20,640 nt of DNA from a virus. The position numbers and the translations under genes were made by a program. Positions 1 through 6,261 of the stretch are shown here, piece after piece. The DNA is taken from IMG/VR virus record IMGVR_UViG_3300043425_000260, positions 1 to 20,640 of that record. One strand, 5' to 3'. Position 1 is the stretch's first letter. Every line of letters starts with the position of its first letter. The notes beneath the pieces were generated by a model that did not search any database, was not told where the DNA came from, and worked only from the letters and a program-made list of their open reading frames with translations.

Positions 1-302
1 TTGCAAAAGCCAAAATGTTCGGCCTTGCGTTTCTCGATGTAGTCAAGGGCAGTCTGCACACGGGCTGCACGATCAGCGTCCACATGAAACGAACCTTCGT
101 GATCGGTCATCAACTGACCCACAAACGAGTGGGCACTATTGCCAGTCATGATGCACTTTTCAAGCAGCGTGTGCGAGTGTGTGCCATCGGCAGCAGCGGG
201 GCCGCTACCTTCGTCGGGGTACTTGGCCTCCTCTCGAATGCTGCCGGGGCACAAGGCCCAGCGGCTACGCTTCGATGGGGACAGCTTGGCGTGGTCGCTC
301 AC
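1..302 (-). CDS. DUF2800-family nuclease-like protein, partial (C-terminus beyond window)
   Basis: The open frame starts at a GTG (300-302) and runs off the left edge, leaving about 100 N-terminal residues. The N-terminus reads SDHAKLSPSKRSRWALCPGS, followed by EEAKYPDE, a DGTHSHTLLEKC segment and a helical AARVQTALDYIEKRK segment. This SPS...W..CPGS...GTxxH layout is what I know from phage DUF2800 proteins, which resemble PD-(D/E)XK/RecB-type nucleases. The catalytic part would lie outside the window. The GTG overlaps the TGA of the upstream gene (GTGA), so translation is probably coupled. The likely role is phage recombination or DNA processing. The family assignment is fairly firm; nuclease activity is inferred from the family. 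Confidence 0.8.
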   Translation of the reverse strand, partial: MSDHAKLSPSKRSRWALCPGSIREEAKYPDEGSGPAAADGTHSHTLLEKCIMTGNSAHSFVGQLMTDHEGSFHVDADRAARVQTALDYIEKRKAEHFGFC

Positions 303-709
303 TTCAGTGCCTCAACACCAGCGAACAACTGACCGTAGTGCTCGGGCTTCACATCGTTGATGTTTTGGTAGCCCATGCCTGTCAGGACGCCTTGGATCAT
401 GGCACCCTTTTGTGGACCAAGCGCCTTGTATGCGCCCATCACATAGTCAATCAGACCCTTGCCGTCAGAGAATGGTGCGCCACTGGCAACGGGTGCGGCC
501 ACAGGGGCTGTGAACACAGGAGGCGCTGGCATGGCGGGTGCAGCGGCCACGGGTGTATCCACGGCAGACACATGAACCGGGGCAGCTTGTACCACGGGTG
601 CGGGGGTTGGCGCAACTGGTGCAGGTGCTGCTACATTGCTGGACTCCAGCTTGGCAGTCAGGGCAACCACGGCAGCGGTCAGGGCATCAATTTTCTGTTC
701 GATTGACAT
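299..709 (-). CDS. Ala/Pro-rich phage protein of unknown function (136 aa)
   Basis: This is a 136-residue protein. A short N-terminal helix (MSIEQKIDALTAAVVALTAK) looks like an oligomerising heptad segment. It is followed by a low-complexity Ala/Pro/Val linker at about residues 27-80 and a compact C-terminal domain rich in Gly and aromatics (GKGLIDYVMGAYKALGPQKG, then GVLTGMGY). GGAGAA lies seven bases before the ATG, which fixes the start. Its 3' end overlaps the DUF2800 gene by four bases and its 5' end lies inside the upstream RHH gene. The helix-linker-domain layout recalls accessory replication or single-strand-binding adaptors, but I recognise no named family and assign no function. Confidence 0.8.
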   Translation of the reverse strand: MSIEQKIDALTAAVVALTAKLESSNVAAPAPVAPTPAPVVQAAPVHVSAVDTPVAAAPAMPAPPVFTAPVAAPVASGAPFSDGKGLIDYVMGAYKALGPQKGAMIQGVLTGMGYQNINDVKPEHYGQLFAGVEALK

Positions 710-896
710 AAAGTTTCTCCAGTTTACGGATTACAGGGGGTTGGATTGTGAGGCGATCTTCAACGAAAGCCTCGACGATTTCACGATGCACTTCGCTCGG
801 GGTTCCGACCTTCAGTGCCTTGTCATGAAACTTGGTGCGCGTCTTGTCTGTCACTCGGACAGTCATGAACGCTGATTTGGGTTGGTTGGTACGCAT
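687..896 (-). CDS. Small ribbon-helix-helix-like DNA-binding protein (69 aa)
   Basis: The 69-residue protein has the core MTVRVTDKTRTKFHDKALKV followed by GTPSEVHREIVEAFVED. This fits a short strand, then helix A, a GxPSEV turn and helix B, as in Arc/CopG ribbon-helix-helix regulators. The predicted N-terminal strand (residues 10-15) would contact DNA. AAGGAAA lies eight bases before the ATG at 896. A second ATG ten codons in is possible. The gene is first in the leftward unit and overlaps the next gene by 23 bases, so the next ribosome site lies inside its coding sequence. It sits next to a divergent promoter region, which suits a local repressor. That role is inferred. Confidence 0.7.
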   Translation of the reverse strand: MRTNQPKSAFMTVRVTDKTRTKFHDKALKVGTPSEVHREIVEAFVEDRLTIQPPVIRKLEKLYVNRTEN

Positions 897-913
897 GAAT
901 ATTTCCTTAACCG

Positions 914-944
914 TTGACGCAGTGTATCAGAGATGTGCTACGAT
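914..944 (+). promoter_or_regulatory. Candidate rightward promoter for the leader/HNH/primase unit
   Basis: TTGACG (914-919) is followed, after 19 bases, by TACGAT (939-944). TGC directly before the -10 forms an extended -10 (TGnTACGAT), which could compensate for the long spacer. It overlaps the candidate leftward promoter, so the two would compete for polymerase. It is about 80 bases upstream of the first plausible start codon (1026). Confidence 0.4.
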
Positions 945-951
945 TGTGCAA
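921..951 (-). promoter_or_regulatory. Candidate leftward promoter for the RHH-DUF2800 unit
   Basis: On the minus strand a TTGCAC (946-951) is followed by TACACT (921-926) with a long 19-base spacer; the alternative -10 GATACA (923-928) gives 17. The TTGCAC/TACACT pair is the same one seen upstream of the small terminase gene with an 18-base spacer. It is a weak consensus match, but it is well placed just upstream of the ribosome site of the gene starting at 896. Confidence 0.4.
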
Positions 952-981
952 CGTTTTTGAAAAATTATTTTCAGGCAAAGA

Positions 982-1010
982 AAAACCCCGTGGTTTGTGG
1001 ACCACGGGGC
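982..1010 (-). terminator. Strong hairpin with U-tract on the minus strand
   Basis: A perfect 9-bp stem, CCCCGTGGT (987-995) and ACCACGGGG (1002-1010), encloses a 6-base loop. On the minus strand it is followed by TTTTTC, giving an intrinsic-terminator shape for leftward transcripts. On the plus strand it ends three bases before the AAAGGAG ribosome site of the leader ORF and has no U-tract. No minus-strand gene lies directly upstream, so it either stops antisense read-through across the primase or acts as a 5'-UTR structure for the rightward messenger. Confidence 0.6.
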
Positions 1011-1025
1011 TTAAAGGAGAACTCC

Positions 1026-1073
1026 ATGAACGAAGTGTCGGCAACTGCAATTACCAACGGGTCCATTCTATGA
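1026..1073 (+). CDS. Putative 15-residue leader peptide upstream of the HNH gene
   Basis: This short ORF, MNEVSATAITNGSIL, has the best ribosome site in the region: AAAGGAG ending about six bases before its ATG. Its TGA overlaps the ATG of the HNH gene (ATGA at 1070-1073), while the HNH start itself has no convincing Shine-Dalgarno. This is the classic layout of translational coupling through a leader peptide. Alternatively it could be the remnant 5' end of a gene interrupted by the endonuclease. Coding status is inferred from signals only, because it is too short for any family match. Confidence 0.5.
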   Translation: MNEVSATAITNGSIL

Positions 1074-1546
1074 CGTATGAACTGATTGTCAAACCCAGTC
1101 TTGGGTGCATTGAGTGGAAATTTAAAAACGGGACTACGCGTGTCAATTTCGGCAGAGACAATGGACTTGGGTATCGACAAGTTCAAGTCAACAAGCGTTT
1201 TGTCTACATACATCGGTTGATTTGGCAGTTCGTGAATGGCTCAATACCTGACGATATGCAAATTGACCACATTGATGGCGACAAGTCCAACAACAAAATT
1301 GACAATTTAAGATTGGTTACAAAGTCTCAGAACATGCAGAACCAGCATCGTTCTCATCGACAGAGTAAAACGGGCGTTAAGGGTGTGTGGTTTGACAACA
1401 GCTGCAACCGCTACATTGCGTCAATTTCCATCAACAAAACCCGCATTAGGCTGGGATTGTTTTCTTCTATTGACGATGCTGCCGCTGCTTACAAACAAGC
1501 CGCTGCGACAGTGCACACTCACAACCCTTACGCTCAAGGTGTTTAA
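1070..1546 (+). CDS. HNH endonuclease with C-terminal AP2-type DNA-binding domain (homing-type)
   Basis: The 158-residue protein has two visible modules. Residues about 48-90 form an HNH_3-type nuclease: HRLIW, then IDHIDGDKSNNKIDNLR with His68 and Asn/Asp residues in the expected DHxDGxxxNNxxxNLR arrangement. Residues about 101-145 (TGVKGVWFDNSCNRYIASIS...RLGLFSSIDDAAAAY) match the AP2/ERF-like DNA-binding fold often fused to phage HNH homing enzymes. These enzymes make site-directed nicks or breaks that spread their own gene. I chose the ATG at 1070 rather than the TTG at 914 because homology-like sequence begins there and it overlaps the leader stop. It precedes the primase gene by one base after its stop codon, so it is probably a free-standing homing gene in the replication unit. 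Confidence 0.88.
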   Translation: MTYELIVKPSLGCIEWKFKNGTTRVNFGRDNGLGYRQVQVNKRFVYIHRLIWQFVNGSIPDDMQIDHIDGDKSNNKIDNLRLVTKSQNMQNQHRSHRQSKTGVKGVWFDNSCNRYIASISINKTRIRLGLFSSIDDAAAAYKQAAATVHTHNPYAQGV

Positions 1547-1547
1547 G

Positions 1548-4046
1548 ATGACAGCACCCCAAACTGTGCAATCTCACCCTGCATCAGTCGATGCGTACAT
1601 CAGACACGGCTGGAGCCTTGTGCCCATCCCAGCCAACACCAAGGGGCCACGCACCCCGGGCTGGAACTTGAAGCAAAACGCTCTCAAGAGCCAAGGCGAT
1701 CTGCCCCCGGGCTACGGCATCGGCTTGGCCCACGCCTACAGCGGTACGATGGCTCTGGACATCGACAACTGGACCGTGACAACCAGCCTGCTGGCAGAGC
1801 ATGGCGTTGACCTGAACGCCCTCTACGCAGCACCCGATGCCGTGGTCATCAACTCGGGCAAGCCCGGGCATGGCAAGCTGCTGTACACGATGCCCTTCGG
1901 CGCTGCCCTGCCATCGAAGAAGATCATGCACGGCGGCATCACGGCTTATGAGTTGCGCTGCGCCACTGTCAGCGGTGTCACGGTGCAGGACGTGCTGCCA
2001 CCCTCGATACACCCCGAAACGCTGCAACCCTACCAGTGGGCAGGACACGGCCACTGGACCCGCATCCCACCCATCCCCCAGCCCCTACTCGACTTGTGGA
2101 ACGGGCTTCTGGCGCAGGACCAAGAGCGCACCATCGCCACGGACGGCTCGATTGACGCATCGTGGGAGGAGATCAAGCAAGCCCTTGACGCTGTGCCTGC
2201 TGACTGCACCCGCGACGAGTGGATTGGCATCGGCATGGCGCTGCACTGGGCAGGCACTCAGACCGATCAGCTTGACCAAGCACTGATGCTGTGGAACGAG
2301 TGGAGCGCCACGGCGCAGACCAAGTACCCCGGGGAGCGCGAGATACTGACCCAGTGGATCAGCTTCAAGCCTGACAAGGCCACCGCTGTCAAGCTGGGGA
2401 CACTGTTTCACATCGCCAAGCAACACGGCTGGCAGCGGCCCATGCCCGATGCGTCCGAGTGGTTCAGCAAGGTTGACATCCCTGCAATGGAGCCGCTGGA
2501 TGTGCTGGACGGGCTGCGGCCCAAGCCGCCCGAGATGGACTTGTCACTGTGGCCCGATGTGCTGCGCAAACGCTCTCAGGAGATTTCAGAAAGCGTGGGC
2601 TGTGACCCTTTGGTCCCTTTGTTCGCTGGGTTGGCCGCTGTCTGCGGGGTAGTTGATGCCCGCATCCGGCTCGAACTCATGCCCGGGTTTAAAGTGCCGC
2701 CTGTGCTGTGGCTCATGACCCTTGGCGACCCAGCGGACAAGAAGTCACCCGGCTCACGTCCGATGTTGTCACCCTTGAAAAGCATCGAGGCAGAAGACCG
2801 CCCGGGCTACACCAAGAACCTGCTGGAGTGGGAGGGCAAAGAGGCGGCATACGCTGGCGCTAAGAAAGCGTTTCTCGAATGGTCAGCATCACCCGAGGCG
2901 CTGCTGGGCGCAGACCAAGCGCCAATGGTGCCCGATATGCCAGCGCAGCCCGTGCCCTTGAAGATCACGGTCAGTGACATCACGAGTCAGAAGCTGGTGC
3001 GCCAAGCGGCAGACCGGCCTCGCGGCCTGCTGTGCCATCTCGATGAGATGAATAGCTGGGTGCGCAAACTCACCGACAAGGCAAGCGGCGAGGATCGTTC
3101 GGCGTGGGTTGTCAGCTACGAGTCAGAGCACTATGAGATGGATCGGGTGGGCGCTGGCTCGATCTACTGCGAGAACCTCGCCGTGTCGATCTATGGGAAC
3201 ATCCAGCCGCAGGTGTTCAAGGCCAACCTTGCGGCGCTGTCTGCCGATGGTCTGCTCCAGCGGTTCATCCCCGCCATTCTGCGCGGCAGCAAGACCAAGC
3301 TGGGCCAGCCCATGCCCGACTACATGACCAGTGCAGGGGCGTGGGAGAACACGCTGCGTTTGACCTACGCCCTTCAGCCTCAGACGTACCAGTTGTCCAC
3401 AGACGCCTACACGGCGTTCCGGGATTTCCAAGCGTGGTACGAGGAGGCCAAGCAAGACGAGAGGGTGCTGGACAGCGGCACGGAGTACATGACAGCCTTC
3501 GGTAAGCTCGAAGGTCTTGCTGGCCGCTTGATCTTGATGTTCCACATCATCGAGTCACCGTTCAACCCCGTGGTGTCAGTTGATGTTGTCCACAGGGTCA
3601 CGGCACTGGTGCGGGGCTACGTGATCCCGGCCTACCGCTACGCACTGGGCGAGGTGGGTGGTGCGATTACAAACGATTTCGATCAGTGGATGATCGACTA
3701 CATCATCCAGATTTGCGGGGACACTCAGGTCGTTGACCTGCGTACCCTGAAGCGCTCGGCACGGCGTCCCCTTGAGGGTAAGACCGACTGGCAGAAAGAC
3801 CAGATGGTCATGGACGCCATGCTGGTGATTGAGCAAGCTGGCTGGGCTGTGCAGATAGAAAGCGAGTTGCACAAGCGCAAGGTGACGTGGATGATCCGGC
3901 CCGAGTTGCCCGAGATGTTCAAGACCTATCGGGATAAGGTCATCAAGGCCAAGCAGCGCCACGCTGATTACATCTACCGCTATGCCTACGACAAGGGGTA
4001 TGAGCGTAAGCTGGTCAAGGGGTACACCCCGGACATGGACGAATGA
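1548..4046 (+). CDS. Bifunctional primase-polymerase / DUF3987 helicase-like protein
   Basis: This is an 832-residue multidomain replication protein. Residues about 12-190 are a Prim-Pol domain: AYIRHGWSLVPIP opening, ALDIDNW with Asp71/Asp73 as likely metal ligands, and an SGKPGHGKLLY segment. Residues about 205-300 resemble PriCT_2 (EEIKQALDAVPADC...WIGIGMALH). From about residue 325 on there is a DUF3987 region with a P-loop-like GDPADKKS (about 393-400) and a Walker-B-like LLCHLDEMNSW (Asp499-Glu500). Known relatives prime and unwind phage DNA. The P-loop is atypical: the residue before the conserved Lys is Lys, not Gly. The ATG at 1548 follows the HNH stop closely and has AAGGTG upstream; an upstream in-frame extension to 1383 overlaps the HNH gene and looks spurious. 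A terminator follows directly. Confidence 0.88.
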   Translation: MTAPQTVQSHPASVDAYIRHGWSLVPIPANTKGPRTPGWNLKQNALKSQGDLPPGYGIGLAHAYSGTMALDIDNWTVTTSLLAEHGVDLNALYAAPDAVVINSGKPGHGKLLYTMPFGAALPSKKIMHGGITAYELRCATVSGVTVQDVLPPSIHPETLQPYQWAGHGHWTRIPPIPQPLLDLWNGLLAQDQERTIATDGSIDASWEEIKQALDAVPADCTRDEWIGIGMALHWAGTQTDQLDQALMLWNEWSATAQTKYPGEREILTQWISFKPDKATAVKLGTLFHIAKQHGWQRPMPDASEWFSKVDIPAMEPLDVLDGLRPKPPEMDLSLWPDVLRKRSQEISESVGCDPLVPLFAGLAAVCGVVDARIRLELMPGFKVPPVLWLMTLGDPADKKSPGSRPMLSPLKSIEAEDRPGYTKNLLEWEGKEAAYAGAKKAFLEWSASPEALLGADQAPMVPDMPAQPVPLKITVSDITSQKLVRQAADRPRGLLCHLDEMNSWVRKLTDKASGEDRSAWVVSYESEHYEMDRVGAGSIYCENLAVSIYGNIQPQVFKANLAALSADGLLQRFIPAILRGSKTKLGQPMPDYMTSAGAWENTLRLTYALQPQTYQLSTDAYTAFRDFQAWYEEAKQDERVLDSGTEYMTAFGKLEGLAGRLILMFHIIESPFNPVVSVDVVHRVTALVRGYVIPAYRYALGEVGGAITNDFDQWMIDYIIQICGDTQVVDLRTLKRSARRPLEGKTDWQKDQMVMDAMLVIEQAGWAVQIESELHKRKVTWMIRPELPEMFKTYRDKVIKAKQRHADYIYRYAYDKGYERKLVKGYTPDMDE

Positions 4047-4048
4047 AG

Positions 4049-4075
4049 AAAGCCCGGGTGACCGGGCTTTTTGTT
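4049..4075 (+). terminator. Rho-independent terminator between convergent units
   Basis: AAAGCCCGG (4049-4057) and CCGGGCTTT (4062-4070) form a 9-bp stem with a GTGA loop, followed on the plus strand by a U-tract. It lies three bases after the primase stop. On the minus strand the same stem is followed by TTTCTTC and could also end the opposing operon whose last stop is at 4079, so it is probably bidirectional, stronger rightward. Confidence 0.85.
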
Positions 4076-4078
4076 TAC

Positions 4079-4189
4079 CTAGCTGGTAAAGAATTTGCGC
4101 CAACACTGGGCGCATATCCATCGAGTGGGGGACATCTGCACCCCACCTTCGGGCAGTCTGTCGCGTTTGCAGTCGTTGCAGTGGGTCAT
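4079..4189 (-). CDS. 36-residue Zn-ribbon mini-protein
   Basis: A 36-residue ORF reads MTHCNDCKRDRLPEGG... and ends ...WICAQCWRKFFTS. Two CxxC knuckles (Cys4/Cys7 and Cys26/Cys29) form a complete four-cysteine zinc-binding set. GGAGAAG precedes the ATG, and the ATG overlaps the upstream stop (ATGA), so it is the last gene of the operon. It is very short, but signals and cysteine pattern agree. Function is unknown; phage Zn-ribbon peptides are often transcription or protein-interaction modulators, which here is only a guess. Confidence 0.7.
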   Translation of the reverse strand: MTHCNDCKRDRLPEGGVQMSPTRWICAQCWRKFFTS

Positions 4190-4377
4190 TTCTTCTCCTT
4201 CACCCACAAGCAGTCGAAACAGACCCGCATCATCCAACGCACAAACCAGTTCGGCTCATGCCCTTTTTGCGGGATGTAAGCAAAATACGGGCTGGACGGT
4301 CTGCTACCAAACAGGTAGCACTTCCATTCGGATTTCTCTGGCGTCTTCACGAATTCGTAATTGATTTCTTCATCCAT
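4186..4377 (-). CDS. Small hypothetical protein (63 aa), aromatic- and Cys-containing
   Basis: The ORF starts MDEEINYEFVKTPEKSEWKC and ends with a Trp/Arg/Met-rich WFVRWMMRVCFDCLWVKEKK that contains a single CxxC. The start at 4377 is chosen over 4419 because GGAGAAAAACA lies directly before it and because the longer form would overlap the previous gene heavily. It overlaps the stop of the upstream gene by eight bases and the start of the Zn-ribbon gene by four. I do not recognise a family. The C-terminal amphipathic aromatic segment could contact a membrane or a partner. Confidence 0.65.
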   Translation of the reverse strand: MDEEINYEFVKTPEKSEWKCYLFGSRPSSPYFAYIPQKGHEPNWFVRWMMRVCFDCLWVKEKK

Positions 4378-5086
4378 TGTTTTTCTCCTTGAGTTTGGTT
4401 TCGGTTGCGATGGCAACACAGGCTGGTGTCATGCTGTTGTTCACAATGTGCTCTCTATCCTCATCCGTCAGCCCAACCCATTGCCGCTGTGCTGCGGGTG
4501 TCAGAAGGCATTTACGCAGCGCGTTGAAGGCCTTTTCATTAAGTGCAAGCACCTCAGAGTAGCCATCCATTTCACGCTCGTTGTTTGGCTCACAGTCGTG
4601 CCAGTTGAACAAGAAGTCCCCACTTGCCGCGATTGCGTCCAACGCCATTGCCGCTGCCTTCTCTAGCTCCTGCACGGGTGCTGCCGCTTTGCACTTGTCG
4701 CAGTCGTGGTTTACACAGCCGATCTTTGGCATGTCGTCCTGCACAGGTGCTGGCTGTGCTGCTGGATAGCGCTTTGGCTTCATGTCGGCAGGGTCTAGAT
4801 ACACATCCAAACCAGTCACATACCCCTGCACAGGTGCTGCGGGTGGGGTGGTGTAGAGGGGGCGTACATCGCCCTGTACCGGCTTGCGGTAATACAGGTC
4901 GGTCTTGTCATGCACGCCCTGCCACGCCACAGGCTCCTGCACAGGTGCTGAACGGGCTTGCTTTATGGCGGTGATGGCATCAACACACTCGTTCCAATAT
5001 TCCACAGTCAAACGCTCTTGCTTAGCGTCTTCGAGCATGTGCTCCAACGCCTCCATCGCCAAGTCGAGTGCTTCGTCTTTGGTCAT
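4370..5086 (-). CDS. Repeat-containing accessory protein with APVQ linkers (238 aa)
   Basis: The N-terminal helical region (MTKDEALDLAMEALEHMLED...AITAIKQARSA) is followed by several short segments each introduced by APVQ or a variant: APVQEPVAWQG, KPVQGDVRPLYTTPP, AAPVQGYVTG, PAPVQDDMPK with a CxxxxCxxC motif, and APVQELEKAAAM. A C-terminal domain (about 165-238) is helical. Similar modular proteins with PVQEPVAW and RPLYTTP motifs are common in accessory regions of phages of proteobacteria, without assigned function. The DNA under the APVQ units carries a 15-base repeat. GGGAGAAA upstream supports the start at 5086 rather than 5143. Four-base overlap with the upstream gene. Confidence 0.78.
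   Translation of the reverse strand: MTKDEALDLAMEALEHMLEDAKQERLTVEYWNECVDAITAIKQARSAPVQEPVAWQGVHDKTDLYYRKPVQGDVRPLYTTPPAAPVQGYVTGLDVYLDPADMKPKRYPAAQPAPVQDDMPKIGCVNHDCDKCKAAAPVQELEKAAAMALDAIAASGDFLFNWHDCEPNNEREMDGYSEVLALNEKAFNALRKCLLTPAAQRQWVGLTDEDREHIVNNSMTPACVAIATETKLKEKNNG
4669..4950. repeat. Dispersed 15-base repeat CCTGCACAGGTGCTG (4 copies)
   Basis: Copies at 4738-4752, 4825-4839 and 4936-4950 are identical; that at 4669-4683 has one mismatch. A degenerate copy is near 4872. The core GCAC-AG-GTGC is an inverted repeat. Each copy encodes an APVQ unit on the minus strand, in phase, so the repeats probably arose by module shuffling or duplication inside the gene. Confidence 0.8.
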
Positions 5087-5319
5087 GTGTTTCTCCCAAA
5101 ATTTTGTTGCGCAAACTCTCTTACGATGTCTCGGATGTCGCACATAGCTTGCACTTGCATCCAGTTGGCTTCTTCGATTGTGCGAACATGGTTTTCGTAG
5201 TTCTTTTGGCGAATCAACTCAGCCTCAATAGGGGCAACCTGAATTGCGCCCTTGGCTCTCACACGTTGCCGCATTACCTCCATGCGGTGCATTGAAATTG
5301 CTTCTTTAATGCGGTTCAT
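5083..5319 (-). CDS. Small helical hypothetical protein (78 aa)
   Basis: A 78-residue, highly charged and mostly helical protein (MNRIKEAISMHRMEVMRQRV, then QVAPIEAELIRQKNYENHVRTIEE). The pattern suggests a coiled coil or helical hairpin. AAGGAGAA seven bases before the ATG gives it a near-ideal ribosome site. Its ATG overlaps the upstream stop and its stop overlaps the downstream start (ATGA in both cases). I recognise no family or function. Coding is supported by signals, overlap pattern and composition. Confidence 0.72.
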   Translation of the reverse strand: MNRIKEAISMHRMEVMRQRVRAKGAIQVAPIEAELIRQKNYENHVRTIEEANWMQVQAMCDIRDIVREFAQQNFGRNT

Positions 5320-5486
5320 GTGTTCTCCTTACTTTCTTTGTCCCATCGTTCCCAGCATTCAGTACAAGCCCACTCGCCACCTTCATCTGGTGTTGGATGG
5401 CGTTTGTCGTTGTAAGGCTGACCGCAAAAGTCGCATGACTCAGGGATACCACCGCGCAACTCAGCAATCATTTCAAGAATGTTCAT
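5316..5486 (-). CDS. 56-residue Zn-ribbon protein
   Basis: The ORF reads MNILEMIAELRGGIPESCDF then CGQPYNDKRHPTPDEGG and ends WACTECWERWDKESKENT. Cys18/Cys21 and Cys41/Cys44 form two CxxC knuckles with HPTPDEGG between them, a typical treble-clef/Zn-ribbon layout. GGAGAAACC lies before the ATG at 5486. The start overlaps the upstream stop and the stop overlaps the next start, each by four bases. Function is unknown. The short N-terminal helix plus ribbon could be a protein-binding regulator; this is inference. Confidence 0.75.
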   Translation of the reverse strand: MNILEMIAELRGGIPESCDFCGQPYNDKRHPTPDEGGEWACTECWERWDKESKENT

Positions 5487-5674
5487 TTGGTTTCTCCTTG
5501 ATTGAGTTCATCAAAATCAAACCACTCATGTATTTCGTTGAGCACTTCACGCACAATGGATTCATTGATGTCTGCCGTACTTGGATCATTGTTGTGTTTG
5601 TATGCTCGTGTATGTCCAAGCACCACTCCGTCAGTGATGCACTCTTCGAGCAATCGAATAAATTTTGGTGTCAT
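5483..5674 (-). CDS. Conserved small phage protein (63 aa)
   Basis: The 63-residue acidic protein MTPKFIRLLEECITDGVVLG...SIVREVLNEIHEWFDFDELN resembles short hypothetical proteins I know from accessory regions of other phages, with two helices around a GHTRAYKHN loop. The start at 5674 has GAGGAG upstream; the longer frame from 5734 lacks a ribosome site and covers the preceding small gene. It shares four-base overlaps with both neighbours. No function is assigned. Confidence 0.75.
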   Translation of the reverse strand: MTPKFIRLLEECITDGVVLGHTRAYKHNNDPSTADINESIVREVLNEIHEWFDFDELNQGETK

Positions 5675-5781
5675 AAACAACTCCTCAATGTCAACAGGCC
5701 CAGCATCAGCACAATGAATCCCACCAAGGCCCACACCAGTTGCCCGTCAGCCGGGGTTGGTTTGTTTTCGTCTTCGTTCAT
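5671..5781 (-). CDS. 36-residue single-span membrane peptide
   Basis: The ORF begins MNEDENKPTPADGQ and continues LVWALVGFIVLMLGLLTL before RSCL. A charged N-terminus, one hydrophobic span of about 18 residues and a short basic C-terminal tail are clear. Its ATG overlaps the upstream stop and its TGA overlaps the next ATG, as for its neighbours. The ribosome site (GAGGCAAGC) is moderate. It could be a small inner-membrane accessory or holin-like peptide, but no lysis genes are nearby, so I leave function open. Confidence 0.65.
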   Translation of the reverse strand: MNEDENKPTPADGQLVWALVGFIVLMLGLLTLRSCL

Positions 5782-6017
5782 GCTTGCCTCGCTTTCAGCA
5801 TGGCGTCGGCTATTGCATATACGTATTGCGCATCATCATCAGGATTAAAGTGCAAGGGATTTGACTTGTTTGCCATAAAACCCTGCATCGCCTTGGCTGC
5901 AAAGTAGTCGCGCAGGGTCATGCCACCAACAAAACCCTGATGAAGCTCTTGCCCCGCTGCGGCCACAATTTTTGTGTTTTGTGGAAACGCTGGCCCACCT
6001 GTGTTTGTGTTGCTCAT
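5778..6017 (-). CDS. Conserved phage protein with GMTLRDYFAAKAM motif (79 aa)
   Basis: The protein starts MSNTNTGGPAFPQNTK, contains GMTLRDYFAAKAMQGFMAN and ends YVYAIADAMLKARQA. This GGPAFP...GMTLRDYFAAKA...YAIADAML pattern is widespread in small phage and prophage proteins without assigned function. A good GGAGGA ribosome site precedes the ATG. It overlaps both neighbours by four bases. I am confident it is a real gene of that family and make no functional claim. Confidence 0.85.
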   Translation of the reverse strand: MSNTNTGGPAFPQNTKIVAAAGQELHQGFVGGMTLRDYFAAKAMQGFMANKSNPLHFNPDDDAQYVYAIADAMLKARQA

Positions 6018-6172
6018 TCTGCGTCCTCCAGTGATTCGTTAATTAGCTGCTGCTTGACAAGCTCCAGAACCCCAATCACGGTGGACATGTAGAGCGACTC
6101 GTCATACTTGTGCACAACCTCCAGCAGCTCATCCACCAGCCCTTGGGCCAACGCGCCTTGATTTAAATTCAT
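6014..6172 (-). CDS. Small helical acidic protein (52 aa)
   Basis: The 52-residue ORF MNLNQGALAQGLVDELLEVV...DESLYMSTVIGVLELVKQQL is predicted to be two or three amphipathic helices. GAGGA lies about eight bases before the ATG at 6172; the longer frame from 6376 overlaps two other genes and is rejected. Its ATG overlaps the Zn-ribbon stop and its stop overlaps the next start. No family is recognised. Confidence 0.65.
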   Translation of the reverse strand: MNLNQGALAQGLVDELLEVVHKYDESLYMSTVIGVLELVKQQLINESLEDAE

Positions 6173-6261
6173 TTGATGATCCTCATGAAAGCGCCGCAGC
6201 GGGCGCACTTGTAAATGGGTTGGCCCTCGACAGTCTCCCATTTGTGTTTGCAGTCGCTCAT
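6169..6261 (-). CDS. 30-residue zinc-knuckle mini-protein
   Basis: The ORF is MSDCKHKWETVEGQPIYKCA followed by RCGAFMRIIK. Cys4 and His6 with Cys19/Cys22 give a four-ligand metal site, and the CKHKWETVEGQPIYKCARCG pattern is one I know from tiny phage proteins. AAGGA lies upstream of the ATG at 6261. The ATG overlaps the stop of the HTH gene and the TGA overlaps the next ATG. Function is unknown; it is the third Cys-rich mini-protein of this operon. Confidence 0.72.
   Translation of the reverse strand: MSDCKHKWETVEGQPIYKCARCGAFMRIIK

Noticed and set aside
914-1069. N-terminal extension of the HNH protein from a TTG
   Set aside because: It runs through the promoter-like segment and hairpin, is not HNH-like, and the leader ORF with strong ribosome site fits better.
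1093-1108. ACCCAGTCTTGGGT, arms of the array motif with a 4-base centre
   Set aside because: The centre length differs from all array copies and the site lies inside the HNH gene.
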